A model generated the notes under the pieces. It saw only the letters and a list, made by a program, of their open reading frames with translations, had not been told where the DNA came from and made no database searches. This document shows, piece by piece, positions 22,142 to 31,283 of a stretch of 41,084 nt of DNA. The stretch lies in the IMG/VR virus record IMGVR_UViG_3300025141_000240, positions 1 to 41,084 of that record; one strand, written 5' to 3'. Position numbers and translations under genes: made by a program. This DNA comes from a virus. Each line of letters opens with the position of its first letter. The stretch's first letter is position 1.

Positions 22142-24013
22142 ATGAATCAATCAACAAGTAACTTTATAGATAGTATAGAAAACAAGATAAAGAAATATCT
22201 AATACCTGTTACACTTACTGAAGCTATTAACCACATGACTGAACAAATCATTATGACTCAATACAACACTGGTAAAACAGAAAGAGTTGATATGGGAGTC
22301 GAATGGTTTTTGTGCAAAAATTCTCCGCTATATTTTTTAGTCAACTATGCTTGGATAGATTTTCCTGGTACTGGGACCATACCATTTAAACCTTATTATT
22401 TTCAAATAGAAGCATTAAAAGATTTTGAGAGTTTTCAGAAGATTGTTGTAGAGAAGACAAGACAATGTGGTATGTCTACAGTAACTTCTCTTTATTGTTT
22501 TTGGAGAGCTAATTTTCACGAAGCAGAAGAGATAGATGTTGTTTCTCTTAAACAATTAAAGGCTCAAGCTTTTGTAGCTAAAATGGATTCTACAATTAAG
22601 AAGATGCCAGTATTCTTACAAACAAGAATACTTAGAAATAATACACAATTTGTTTCATTTGAAAACGGCTCAAGAATTCTTTCTGAAAGCCAGTCAGATA
22701 ACGCAGGACGTTCTGATTCACTTTCTTTATTAGTTCTTGATGAAGCAGCGCATTATCGTTCTGATAGAATGGTTCGCGGGATTATTGCTTCTTCTCAACC
22801 TACTCTAGGTAGAACAGGTGGAAAATTTGTTATGATCTCAACTCCTAATGGAGTAGCTGGAGCTGGATCTTATTACCATGAACAAGTTGTATCAGCAAGA
22901 AGTGGACTTGAAAATGATACAAAACTTATTTCTATTGATTGGTGGGAAGTTCCTGATGTTACTGGAATTCCTGGTCCACAAAAAGGTTATAATCAAAGAC
23001 TTCAAGAAGCTATAAAGCAAAATTATTATAATCACGAAGCAATAAAGAAACAATTTCAAGATTTCTTTATACCAATAGCAGAGGATGCTTGGAGAGACAA
23101 TCCGTGGCTTAAAAAACAAATGGACGATCTTCAAGATATTCTTTATAAACAAGAAGTTCTTCATAGTTTTATTGTTGGAGAGCATCAAGTATTTAATGAA
23201 GATGTTCTTAAAAGAGTTATGGCTGCTAGTACTGAACCAATATCTAAGAATAAGCTTGGCAAAAATAGAATAGATAACCTTTGGATCTGGAAGAATCCAA
23301 TACCTAAACATAGATATATTCTTGGTGCTGATGTTTCAACTGGAACAGGAAAAGATTCAAGCTCTATTCAAATAATGGATGTTGAAACTTACGAACAAGT
23401 AGCTGAGTATAAAGGTTTTATATCAACGAAATTGTTTGGTAGATTTATTAAACAAGTAGCTCAATATTATAATCAAGCTTATGTAGTAATAGAATGTAAT
23501 GGTATTGGCGAAGCTGTATTTAATGAAGTATACTATAATGATAATGATCCATATCAAAATGTCTTCAAGCAATTGAAGAAGAAGAATAACATCTCACGTA
23601 TGACAGGATGGATTACAGATACTAAAACTAGAAAATTAATAACTAACGAATTAATAGACTGGTTTATTGTTGATGAATTATGGGATGAGTTTAAAGTATA
23701 TTCTAATCGTTTATCTTATGAAATGTCTACCTGGGTTTGGGATGGGACTAAGCCAGATCACGCAGATGGCGCACACGATGATACGCTTATTGCTATGGCA
23801 TTATGTGTTTATCTAAGAAATAAGGTAGAAGAAGCTGGTGAATCATTTCTTATTAATGATGCTGGCGATATCATAGAATATGATAGTAAAGATAATCTTG
23901 ACGAAAGTGGAAATGATGCATTCGATGTTTTCTTCGGCGAGGATGAAGAAGATGTTTATGAAAAAAAACATGGAATGACAGAAGATCAATATAAATGGGT
24001 AATTAATAAATGA
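22142..24013 (+). CDS. terL: Terminase large subunit, T4 gp17-like
   Basis: 623 residues. ATPase domain: adenine-binding region near 85-95, Walker A-like TRQCGMST (106-113), Walker B LLVLDEA (near 197-203) and coupling motif around STPNG. Nuclease domain: ADVSTGTGKDSS (first Asp, near 396), VVIECNGIG (Glu) and DGAHDDT (last Asp, near 541). The protein packages DNA through the portal and cuts the concatemer. The element GTAAGATAAT lies just before the ATG, with no Shine-Dalgarno sequence. The last codons overlap the next gene. Confidence 0.93.
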   Translation: MNQSTSNFIDSIENKIKKYLIPVTLTEAINHMTEQIIMTQYNTGKTERVDMGVEWFLCKNSPLYFLVNYAWIDFPGTGTIPFKPYYFQIEALKDFESFQKIVVEKTRQCGMSTVTSLYCFWRANFHEAEEIDVVSLKQLKAQAFVAKMDSTIKKMPVFLQTRILRNNTQFVSFENGSRILSESQSDNAGRSDSLSLLVLDEAAHYRSDRMVRGIIASSQPTLGRTGGKFVMISTPNGVAGAGSYYHEQVVSARSGLENDTKLISIDWWEVPDVTGIPGPQKGYNQRLQEAIKQNYYNHEAIKKQFQDFFIPIAEDAWRDNPWLKKQMDDLQDILYKQEVLHSFIVGEHQVFNEDVLKRVMAASTEPISKNKLGKNRIDNLWIWKNPIPKHRYILGADVSTGTGKDSSSIQIMDVETYEQVAEYKGFISTKLFGRFIKQVAQYYNQAYVVIECNGIGEAVFNEVYYNDNDPYQNVFKQLKKKNNISRMTGWITDTKTRKLITNELIDWFIVDELWDEFKVYSNRLSYEMSTWVWDGTKPDHADGAHDDTLIAMALCVYLRNKVEEAGESFLINDAGDIIEYDSKDNLDESGNDAFDVFFGEDEEDVYEKKHGMTEDQYKWVINK

Positions 24014-24270
24014 AATACCGTAGCAAAAAAATAAAAAAGATAAAAAAGAAAATGATTGAATATCAATCTAGAGAAGATTTAGATGATAATCAATTAAAAA
24101 GAATAGAGAAACTTAAACGTAGGCGTGAAATGCTTTTAAGTAGAGGTGGTAAGCACACAAGAAGTTCTGAAAAAATAAAAGGTGATGCAACTAATAAGAA
24201 CATAGATAAGAGATATAATACTGCTAAAAGAGCTATGGAAAGAATCAATGGAAAAAGGAAGAGGAACTAA
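24010..24270 (+). CDS. Small very basic protein
   Basis: 86 residues, about 40% Lys/Arg (KYRSKKIKKIKKKMIEYQSR, KLKRRREMLLSRGGKHTRS). It is coupled by ATGA to terL and by TAATG to the HNH gene. The charge suggests nucleic-acid binding, perhaps during packaging. No homologous family recognised. Confidence 0.7.
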   Translation: MKYRSKKIKKIKKKMIEYQSREDLDDNQLKRIEKLKRRREMLLSRGGKHTRSSEKIKGDATNKNIDKRYNTAKRAMERINGKRKRN

Positions 24271-24860
24271 TGACTAAAGTTTGTAATAAATGCGGAGTAG
24301 GAAAGGAGTTAATTCATTTTTATAAAAGAAGTGAAATGAAAGATGGGTTTAGAAGTGAGTGCAAACAATGTTATAAAATTATATCTGTTAAGAATTATAA
24401 ATACGAAAAGGTTCCTGCGGAAAAAAGATACGTAGCAAAATATGATGCTAAAGAATATTATAAAAAAAATAAAGATAAAATTTTGGAACAAGGAAAAATA
24501 AATAAAAGAAGATATAGGGAAAATCCAACTCATAAAGTTCAAGATAATATCAGTAGAAGTATTAGAAAAAAGATAAAAAATTTTCATCCTGATGTTAGTA
24601 GAATTAAAGAGCATTTAGAAAATCAATTTACTAATGAATTAACTTGGGATAATTATGGAACTGTTTGGCACGTAGAACATATTGTACCACAATCTTTATA
24701 TGATTTTTCAAATAAAGAAGATATAAATAGGTGTTGGAATGAAAGAAATCTTAGGCCATTAAAAGCTATAGATAATTTAAGAAAAAATAATAAATTAAAT
24801 GCTGGACTAATTGAAGAATACGGAATTAAAGATTTATTACCAGTAAGTATGGAGATATAA
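24270..24860 (+). CDS. HNH endonuclease, probably a free-standing homing endonuclease
   Basis: 196 residues. A Cys4 zinc domain (CNKCGVGKEL ... CKQCYK, residues 5-31) is followed by a basic linker and the HNH core WHVEHIVPQSLYDF, then NERNLRPLKAIDNLRKNNK with the Asn and terminal residues. It is inserted between terminase and portal genes, a conserved region often used by homing endonucleases. The decayed relative at 3263 shares the C-terminal architecture. A role in packaging cleavage is possible but less likely, since T4-like terminases cut by themselves. Confidence 0.85.
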   Translation: MTKVCNKCGVGKELIHFYKRSEMKDGFRSECKQCYKIISVKNYKYEKVPAEKRYVAKYDAKEYYKKNKDKILEQGKINKRRYRENPTHKVQDNISRSIRKKIKNFHPDVSRIKEHLENQFTNELTWDNYGTVWHVEHIVPQSLYDFSNKEDINRCWNERNLRPLKAIDNLRKNNKLNAGLIEEYGIKDLLPVSMEI

Positions 24861-24863
24861 AAG

Positions 24864-26801
24864 ATGTTAGTCAATGGTAAGGAGATACTACCTCGTCCAG
24901 GACAACCAGAATCAATTCAATCTCAAATAAATAAATTAGAAAACTTAAAGCCCGATCTTAAGTCAGAAACTGAACCAAAGAAGGGTGAAATTTATATTAC
25001 TGATGATGGAATGAGTCAAGTAGGTTTTAGTTTATTTGATAAGCAAGATGATATAGGCAGAGAAAGAAAGATCCGCTACGATTACTACAAAGAAATGGAT
25101 AATTCAGAGTTTATTCATAGAGCCTTAGAGATAGTGGCTGATGATTCTACTCAGATGAATCCAGAAGGTAGCGCCATAAAAATCTATTCAGATGATGAAG
25201 AAGTAAAAACTTTATTGACAGAATTATTTAACGAAAAGCTTGATATGAATAATGAGCTTTGGTCTATAGTTTTTGAAACTTGTAAAGCTGGTGATAACTT
25301 CTATGAGGTAGTAGTTAATGATTATAAGAATCCAAAAAATGTTATCTTTCTCAGATATTTAGAGCCAGAGAAAGTAGATAGAATAGAAGAGAATGGTAGA
25401 CTTTCTTATTATACATATAAAACTCAAGAGAAACCAAAGGATGAAAAAGAAGCTAGAAGATATGGTTATGAACAAGGTGATGAAGTAAGATATAAATTAC
25501 AACCTTGGCAAATAATTCACTTTAAATTAGAGAACAAAGGTTTTATTCCTTATGGAGCAAGTCTGTTATATCCTGGATTGGCGACATTCAGAAGACTTAA
25601 TCTTTTGGAAGATGTAATGATTGTTTATCGTCTTTCCAGAGCACCTGAAAGAAGAGTATTCTATATAGATGTAGGAAATCTTAATAAGGTAGAAGCTAAA
25701 AGATTTTTAGAGAAAGTAAAGAATTCTTATAGATCTTCATCTTTTATAGATGAAAATGGAAATATTAACAAGAAAGCTAGAATGCTTTCTATTACAAATG
25801 ATATATTTGTTCCCGTTAGAGAAGGGCAACAAGGAACGAGAATTGAAACATTACAAGGTGGTCAGGCGCTTCATAATATTGATGATATGAAATATTTTAG
25901 AGATAAAATATTAAGAACTATGAACATTCCACCTGCTTATATGGGTGATGAGTCGGATAGAAGTAGAGGAAGTTTATCTCAATTAGACATTAAATTCTCC
26001 CGTTTCATTGAGCGTATTCAAACTCAAATTATTAAAGGTCTCAATAAAATCGCAGCTTTGGAACTTTTCTTTGCTGGTTACAAGAAAGAAAAGCTGAATG
26101 ATTTTGAGATTGAACTAACTCCACCATCTAACATAAAAGAGCTTACAGAAATTGACCTTATGGGTCAAAAGATGAATCTGCTTGCTTCTATACAAGGACT
26201 TAATATTTTTAGTAATCAATGGATGCTTAAGAATATACTTAAGCTTTCTGATGCTGAGATTGTTGATATAGAACTTTATAGAAGACTTGAAGCTCAAAAT
26301 GCGCCTCCTGGTGAAAAGGTTCCAGGAGCTATAGGGCTTCCTGGAACAGGTGCAGAAGCTCTTCCTGGAGAAGAAGGCACTCCAGGATTACCAGCTCCTG
26401 AAGGTGGTGAAGCAGGAGTTACTCCACCAGAAGAATTACCAGCTGGCCAAACTCCAGAAGTTGGAGCTACTCCAGAAGAGATAGTTGCTGCAACAATAAT
26501 GAAAAATTTAGGGAAGGAATTTATTATGGAAAACCAAAAAGACTTCTTCAAAGTAATTAAACATATTAATGAGAAAAATAATGAATCTCCAATTAAAACT
26601 TTTAATGAATGGAATCAATTGAAAGAAGACTTGGGAGAAATTTTTGCAAAAGAAGAAACTGTACCTAATACAAATAATATAAGAAGACAATTTATTATTA
26701 ATGAAATGGGTGGATTAAAATTTGAGAACGGTGAAGCAGCGAAAGTTGAGCTTTATGATCAAAAGGATTCTGATAAAGTTAACACCATAGTTTTGGGCTA
26801 A
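24864..26801 (+). CDS. Portal protein, T4 gp20-like
   Basis: 645 residues. Portal-family features: the N-terminal clip/wing region (RKIRYDYYKEMDNSEFIHRA), WQIIHFKLENKGFIPYG, the stem helix region EDVMIVYRLSRAPERRVFYI and the crown part MNIPPAYMGDESDRSRG. The dodecamer forms the DNA entry vertex and prohead initiation point. Unusual is a Pro/Gly-rich insert at about residues 476-535 (EALPGEEGTPGLPAPEGGE), followed by a C-terminal extension with RRQFIINEMGG, a possible gp21-type site. Confidence 0.9.
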   Translation: MLVNGKEILPRPGQPESIQSQINKLENLKPDLKSETEPKKGEIYITDDGMSQVGFSLFDKQDDIGRERKIRYDYYKEMDNSEFIHRALEIVADDSTQMNPEGSAIKIYSDDEEVKTLLTELFNEKLDMNNELWSIVFETCKAGDNFYEVVVNDYKNPKNVIFLRYLEPEKVDRIEENGRLSYYTYKTQEKPKDEKEARRYGYEQGDEVRYKLQPWQIIHFKLENKGFIPYGASLLYPGLATFRRLNLLEDVMIVYRLSRAPERRVFYIDVGNLNKVEAKRFLEKVKNSYRSSSFIDENGNINKKARMLSITNDIFVPVREGQQGTRIETLQGGQALHNIDDMKYFRDKILRTMNIPPAYMGDESDRSRGSLSQLDIKFSRFIERIQTQIIKGLNKIAALELFFAGYKKEKLNDFEIELTPPSNIKELTEIDLMGQKMNLLASIQGLNIFSNQWMLKNILKLSDAEIVDIELYRRLEAQNAPPGEKVPGAIGLPGTGAEALPGEEGTPGLPAPEGGEAGVTPPEELPAGQTPEVGATPEEIVAATIMKNLGKEFIMENQKDFFKVIKHINEKNNESPIKTFNEWNQLKEDLGEIFAKEETVPNTNNIRRQFIINEMGGLKFENGEAAKVELYDQKDSDKVNTIVLG

Positions 26802-26825
26802 TTGGAAAGATAATAGGGAAGTGAA

Positions 26826-27278
26826 GTGGATACATATAAGCGTTCTAAATGTACAATTAACACGTTACTTGATGAACTAAAAGAACGTTTTCCACGCTTT
26901 GAAAAGAATCAGATCTTTGAAATAGTTAAATCTGTCTACCCAGACAGTAATATTCCGAAAGAAAAAAGGAATATCTCATTTGACGGTAAAGTTTTTACAA
27001 AACCTTTAGCCGTTTCTCGTCGCGATAAAGCAGTATTCATAAAAGAACACAATAAAATGGCGAACTTCTTTAAGAATCTCACAAGAGGAGATTTTATTCA
27101 AGTTATAGAAACAGATGGAGTAACCGCCAAATGCGTCAATCTTTCATTGAAAGAAGACGTTAAACAGAAATACTATAATGATGATGCGAGCATTATAATG
27201 CTCGCATTCGAAGATGTAGCCAATGGAACAGTTAGACCTTTTAAAAGAAAGGTAGATAAATACATTGGCGAATACTAA
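26826..27278 (+). CDS. Hypothetical protein between portal and protease genes
   Basis: 150 residues from GTG 26826. The N-terminal part (TINTLLDELKERFPRFEKNQ) resembles a small helical DNA- or protein-binding module; the centre is basic and the end KRKVDKYIGEY. In T4 this position holds the small core genes 67 and 68, so a prohead core role is possible by synteny only. The element GGAAAGATAAT lies just upstream. Confidence 0.65.
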   Translation: MDTYKRSKCTINTLLDELKERFPRFEKNQIFEIVKSVYPDSNIPKEKRNISFDGKVFTKPLAVSRRDKAVFIKEHNKMANFFKNLTRGDFIQVIETDGVTAKCVNLSLKEDVKQKYYNDDASIIMLAFEDVANGTVRPFKRKVDKYIGEY

Positions 27279-27293
27279 AAACGGAGGAAAATT

Positions 27294-28442
27294 ATGGCAG
27301 AGTTTACACTTAAAGAGTTTGAGAATCTTAATCTATACTCAAACGACAGTGTACAAAAAGTAGTAGCATCAGTGGTTAATTCTTCATCTAATGCAGTTCT
27401 TGTAAATATGTATGAAGATTCATTGATACTTCTTGATCACGAAGATGGTCAATTTTATATTGCAGACTATGACTTCAACGCAAAGGATCTCAAGCTTAGG
27501 ATTGAAAACTTTGAGGAAGTTGAACTGCAAAGAGAAGAAGATAATTTTAAAGAAAAGGTTTATGAATTCTTCGATGATGAAGAAGGAAATGCCGTAGAGC
27601 TTGCCGATGCATATAAGGAAGATGTAATGGATCAAGAACATTATATCGCTGAACTTATTAATGACTCAATGGCAACTAAAGACTTTTCAGAAGTAACTGA
27701 TTGGGCGCAAGTAAAAGAAGCTATTGACGATGAATCAATAGAAGAGCTTAAAAATGAAAAATTCTTCAAAGATTATGAAGAAAGACTCGTTACTCATCCG
27801 CTTACTGAAGTAAAAATGTTTGATTGGGAAAATCCAGTTAATGTGTCTCTTATAGAGACAGAGACTTCTACAATAGTTAATAGAACTGCTGTAGAGAAAG
27901 CTAATGATCTTTGGAAGAAAGATGAGTTTAAAGAAGCTTTTAAAGAAGTGGCAGAAGTTCTTGTTGATGACGTAGAAGAAGGAACTGAGAAGTTTAAATC
28001 ACTTCTTGAAGATTATCCACAAATTTTTTATCTTGACGCTGGAGATAGAAAAACTCTATTTGGAAAGACAATTCTTGCAACTGCAAGTATAAGAGAAGAG
28101 ATGAGTATTCTTATTAAAGGAATAGATATGCTTTTCGAAAATTTTGATCTTGCTGAAATGAGAGAAGAGTATCTTGCTGAAGACGACAATGAAGAAGATA
28201 TGGATGTGGATGCAGAAGCAGAAGGTAAAGAGAAGGATGACAAAGAAGATAAGAAAGCTACTGAAGTTGAGCCAATTAGTATGAAGAAAATTGCTAGTGA
28301 ACTTAAGAGTGTAGCAGAAAAGGTTGAAGACGAAGACCTTAAGAAAAAACTTGAAAATCTTATTTCTATGGTTGAAAAGGGATTGGAAGAAGGTACAAGA
28401 CCAGACGTAATGAAAGAAGCTATTTCTATATTAACATTGTAG
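27294..28442 (+). CDS. Acidic head-region protein, candidate prohead core component
   Basis: 382 residues with a perfect GGAGG site. The N-terminal 80 residues look like a beta-rich fold (AVLVNMYEDSLILLDHEDGQ). Then come helical acidic stretches and an Asp/Glu-rich linker (AEDDNEEDMDVDAEAEGKEK) before a short helical C-terminus. Acidity and place between portal and protease suit a core or scaffold-associated protein. No T4 homologue is recognised. Confidence 0.7.
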   Translation: MAEFTLKEFENLNLYSNDSVQKVVASVVNSSSNAVLVNMYEDSLILLDHEDGQFYIADYDFNAKDLKLRIENFEEVELQREEDNFKEKVYEFFDDEEGNAVELADAYKEDVMDQEHYIAELINDSMATKDFSEVTDWAQVKEAIDDESIEELKNEKFFKDYEERLVTHPLTEVKMFDWENPVNVSLIETETSTIVNRTAVEKANDLWKKDEFKEAFKEVAEVLVDDVEEGTEKFKSLLEDYPQIFYLDAGDRKTLFGKTILATASIREEMSILIKGIDMLFENFDLAEMREEYLAEDDNEEDMDVDAEAEGKEKDDKEDKKATEVEPISMKKIASELKSVAEKVEDEDLKKKLENLISMVEKGLEEGTRPDVMKEAISILTL

Positions 28443-28451
28443 GAGGGAAAA

Positions 28452-28949
28452 ATGAAAATTAAAGATATTATCGATGATGTCGAATTCGAAGATCTCCTAT
28501 TAACAATTAATGAAGAAAAAGAATCTGATACTTATGTTAAAAAGGCCGTTGATAAAGTTGGTAAGAATGTTGAATACAAACAAGTAGGTGCCTTAAAGGG
28601 CGAAGGACTATCACCAGATTTAGGTCAATGGAAAAGATCTCACGATTCTCAAGTAACTAAAGCCAATAAGATTAGAAGTAGTCTTCTTGGTGGAATGGGA
28701 GATAAAGATAAGATTGCAGCAGCTTTAAGAGAGCTTAGAACTTTAACTTCAAATATTAAAAGCTTGAGAAGTAAGATTAATAAGGCTATTCCGAAAGCAG
28801 CAGCGAAACCAGGAGAGCAAGAAGCTTCAAGGGCAAGAGCATCAGCTGCTGAAAAAAAAGAAGCTGAAAAAACAGCTTGGAAGAGAAGGGTAGGAAGTAA
28901 ATTAAAAAATCAAATGTCTAATTTTGGCGCTATAAGTAGGAACAAGTAA
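28452..28949 (+). CDS. Leader-bearing basic protein, candidate internal head protein
   Basis: 165 residues with an AGGAGGG site. The N-terminus MKIKDIIDDVEFEDLLLTIN is followed by EE, so INE (residues 19-21) is a good gp21-type site. The mature part would be very basic (SNIKSLRSKINKAIPKAAAK, then KKEAEKTAWKRRVGSK). It lies immediately before the protease gene and overlaps it (TAATG). By analogy with T4 internal proteins it may be packaged with DNA. Confidence 0.7.
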   Translation: MKIKDIIDDVEFEDLLLTINEEKESDTYVKKAVDKVGKNVEYKQVGALKGEGLSPDLGQWKRSHDSQVTKANKIRSSLLGGMGDKDKIAAALRELRTLTSNIKSLRSKINKAIPKAAAKPGEQEASRARASAAEKKEAEKTAWKRRVGSKLKNQMSNFGAISRNK

Positions 28950-29563
28950 TGGAAAGTTTATTTTTAGAAGACTTTAGTTTTATTGAAAAGTATGAACTAT
29001 TTGAATCTGAGCAAGAAGGGAACAAGAAATTTTTTCTTAGGGGAGTTTTCTCAAGAGTAGATCATCCAAATAAGAATAAAAGAATTTATACCCGTGGTGT
29101 GATGGAAGATGCGATTAATTCAGTTAGTGAATCTATTACAAATAGAGGCTTGGTAGGTGAGCTTGACCATCCACCATCACCTAAAATTAATGTGAAGGGT
29201 ATTTCACACGTTATTACTAAACTTACAATAGCTCCTGATGGTGCTGTTCTTGGTGAAGCGGAAGCTTTGAATACAGAACCAGGAAGAACACTTAAAGAGT
29301 TAATGGAAGCAAATGTAAGACTTGGTGTATCTACTAGAGGGCTTGGAAGTGTCGAGCCGTATAACGGACCACTTGTTAAGGAAGGTACGGGATATGTATC
29401 AGTAAAACCTGGCTATCGAATGAAAGCTATTGATATAGTTTTTGATCCATCACAGGAATCTTTCCCAAATTATGTAAGAGAAGAACTCGAACATCATACA
29501 GCAGTAAATCTTGGTGGTACAACAAAGTTCAGTAAAGTTTGGGAAGATGTATTCGAACTTTAG
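28949..29563 (+). CDS. Prohead core protease, T4 gp21-like
   Basis: 204 residues. GELDHP at 70-75 and GVSTRGLGS at 127-135 carry the His and Ser of the gp21 family of serine proteases, related in fold to herpesvirus assemblin. Strand segments YTRGVMEDAI and YRMKAIDIVFDPS also fit. In T4 gp21 degrades the core and trims head proteins after (L/I)-x-E. Its own N-terminus (MESLFLEDFSFIEKYELFE) contains LFLE- and LFE-type sites for self-processing. Many proteins in this window carry matching sites. Confidence 0.92.
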   Translation: MESLFLEDFSFIEKYELFESEQEGNKKFFLRGVFSRVDHPNKNKRIYTRGVMEDAINSVSESITNRGLVGELDHPPSPKINVKGISHVITKLTIAPDGAVLGEAEALNTEPGRTLKELMEANVRLGVSTRGLGSVEPYNGPLVKEGTGYVSVKPGYRMKAIDIVFDPSQESFPNYVREELEHHTAVNLGGTTKFSKVWEDVFEL

Positions 29564-29572
29564 GAGATAAAA

Positions 29573-30175
29573 ATGAGTAAAACTATAAACGAAATCCTGT
29601 TAAGATCTGGAACAAGAGAAAGACAGGATTATTTAAATGAAATGCAAGAAAGTGAAGAGTATCCTTGCAATCTATGCGGAAAGGCTTTTAAGTCACATGA
29701 AGAATATGATAAGCATAAGAGTGGTGAAAATAAAAAGAAGAAATTTTATTGTAAAGGCTTGAAAGAAGAATCATACGAAGAATTTGACGAAGAATTGTAT
29801 GAATCTGCATCTGGTTATTTTGTTAGATATATGGAGAAAGCAGTTAGCAAACTTGAAGCAAAAGATTCTTTGACAGATAAGGAACAAAAGAGCCTTAATG
29901 CAGCTAAGAAAGGTCTTAAGACTTGGAAAGGAATAAAAGATGAAGCTGATAAAAAAAGGCTTGAGAAAAAGCTTTATAAGCAAGTGGCTACAATGGGAAT
30001 ACTTGTAAAGAAATCAAGAAAATTGGATGCTTCTGATACACCTTTTAAAAAGGAACAAAAGAAAATGAAGAATGCTTTTAATAAAGCTAAGGACTATTAT
30101 GAATGTCAAAATTGTGGCAAAAAGTTCAAAGATATAAGTAAATATAAGAAACATATGAAATCTCATTTAGAGTAA
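29573..30175 (+). CDS. Two-finger C2H2 zinc protein with N-terminal leader
   Basis: 200 residues. Finger 1 is CNLCGKAFKSHEEYDKH (about 27-43), with a further Cys downstream. Finger 2 is the very C-terminus, CQNCGKKFKDISKYKKHMKS followed by H, a classical C2H2 finger. Between them is a Lys-rich helical region. The N-terminus MSKTINEILLRSGTRERQ with DYLNEM has INE and LNE sites. Placed between protease and scaffold, it may be a DNA-binding protein carried in the head. C2H2 fingers are uncommon in phages. Confidence 0.75.
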   Translation: MSKTINEILLRSGTRERQDYLNEMQESEEYPCNLCGKAFKSHEEYDKHKSGENKKKKFYCKGLKEESYEEFDEELYESASGYFVRYMEKAVSKLEAKDSLTDKEQKSLNAAKKGLKTWKGIKDEADKKRLEKKLYKQVATMGILVKKSRKLDASDTPFKKEQKKMKNAFNKAKDYYECQNCGKKFKDISKYKKHMKSHLE

Positions 30176-30177
30176 TA

Positions 30178-30206
30178 CAAAAAGGGGCTATTATAGCCCC
30201 TTTTTT
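30178..30206 (+). terminator. Intrinsic terminator
   Basis: GGGGCTA-TTA-TAGCCCC flanked by A and T runs, just after the zinc-finger gene stop. It separates the protease operon from the scaffold gene. Confidence 0.85.
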
Positions 30207-30314
30207 AGTAACTGGAAAGTTATTTATAGACGACATACATTCCTTTTTTATAAAGGAACCCGCCGATAATGTCATACATTAGTTATAATCGAAAAATTTA
30301 TTTGGAGGAAAATA
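30207..30314 (+). promoter_or_regulatory. Leader/promoter region of the scaffold gene
   Basis: 108 bp without a gene. It holds a 7-bp hairpin TTCCTTT/AAAGGAA (30240-30258), a TATAAT box (30284-30289) without a matching -35, and a GGAGG site before 30315. The scaffold is probably transcribed separately from here. Confidence 0.45.
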
Positions 30315-31139
30315 ATGGCAGTAGAAGACGAAAGCGTTGATATTCTCAACGAAGATCTAAGTCCAGAAGCTGAATCTCTTCTTAGAGAAAAGTTGGAGAC
30401 ATGGAAAGAAGAAGTTATGGTTTCTTTGATGGATGAAGCCGAAGAAGAGAAAGAGAAAATGGTTCAAGAGTTAGAGGAAACTAATCTTGAATATAGAGAA
30501 AAACTTAAAGAAGAATTTGCTGGTAAATTACTTGAAGCTTTGAAAGAAGCTAAAGATGTTATCAGAGCTGAAGTGCTTGCAGAGACTTATGAAAATAATC
30601 CTGAGTTACAAGTACTTGAAACAATTAAAGAGCTTGTTGCTCCTACTCTTGATGAAGACTATCTTGGCAATGCATATGCTAATGAACTTCAAACTCTTAG
30701 AGAAAGAGTGTTAGAATTAGAGGAAGAAGCAAAGCTTGAAGAAGGCGCAAAAACTCTTGCTGAGTTAGTCGCACCGTATTCTGAAAAAACTCAAAACATT
30801 CTTATCTCACTTATTGATGAGGGTGGATCAGAAGAAGTTACTGAACAATTTTACGAGCTTATCAAGAACTTAGAAGGACTTGATGAAGAAGACGAAGATG
30901 ATGAAGTAGACAATGATTTTGATGATGATGAAATTGAAGAAGACGACGACGATGAAGACGACGATGATGATGAAGAGGAGGATGATGATGAAGAAGAAGA
31001 CGACGAAGAAGACGACGAAGAGACCGAGGAAGACACAGATGAGGAATTTGACACCTATATTAAAGAAGGTGAAGAGGGAGCAGAAAAGATAACTCCAATA
31101 AATTCCGTTAAAGAACTAATCAGAAAAAGATCTAAGTAA
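30315..31139 (+). CDS. Prohead core scaffold protein, T4 gp22-like
   Basis: 274 residues between protease and capsid genes, the position of T4 gene 22 (269 residues). It is almost all helix (WKEEVMVSLMDEAEEEKEKM, ELQTLRERVLELEEEAKLEE), with an extreme Asp/Glu run at about 192-240 and a basic end (NSVKELIRKRSK) that probably contacts the capsid shell. ILNE at residues 10-13 and other sites would allow destruction by the protease during maturation. Confidence 0.85.
   Translation: MAVEDESVDILNEDLSPEAESLLREKLETWKEEVMVSLMDEAEEEKEKMVQELEETNLEYREKLKEEFAGKLLEALKEAKDVIRAEVLAETYENNPELQVLETIKELVAPTLDEDYLGNAYANELQTLRERVLELEEEAKLEEGAKTLAELVAPYSEKTQNILISLIDEGGSEEVTEQFYELIKNLEGLDEEDEDDEVDNDFDDDEIEEDDDDEDDDDDEEEDDDEEEDDEEDDEETEEDTDEEFDTYIKEGEEGAEKITPINSVKELIRKRSK
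30880..31045 (+). repeat. Low-complexity GAN-triplet tract
   Basis: A purine-rich run of GAT/GAC/GAA/GAG codons encodes the Asp/Glu tract of the scaffold. It is prone to slippage and length change. Confidence 0.8.
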
Positions 31140-31158
31140 GTAAAAAGCAAAATACATT

Positions 31159-31207
31159 AAATAAAGCAACCCAACTTCTTATAAGAAGGGTTGCTTTATT
31201 TTTTTAG
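31159..31207 (+). terminator. Intrinsic terminator after the scaffold gene
   Basis: AATAAAGCAACCC pairs with GGGTTGCTTTATT around an inner CTTCTTATAAGAAG palindrome, followed by a T-tract. It separates scaffold and capsid transcription. Confidence 0.85.
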
Positions 31208-31283
31208 TACATTAAACTATAAAAAAATGGTATGTGTAAAGGTAAAACTTGAAAAGATAAAATTTTAATGGAGGAAAATTAGA

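Noticed and set aside
26294-26551. Minus-strand Pro/Ser/Gly-rich open frame
   Set aside because: Shadow of the Pro/Gly-rich part of the portal gene, with no ribosome site.
30851-31054. Minus-strand frame encoding almost only serine
   Set aside because: It is the antisense shadow of the Asp/Glu tract of the scaffold gene.
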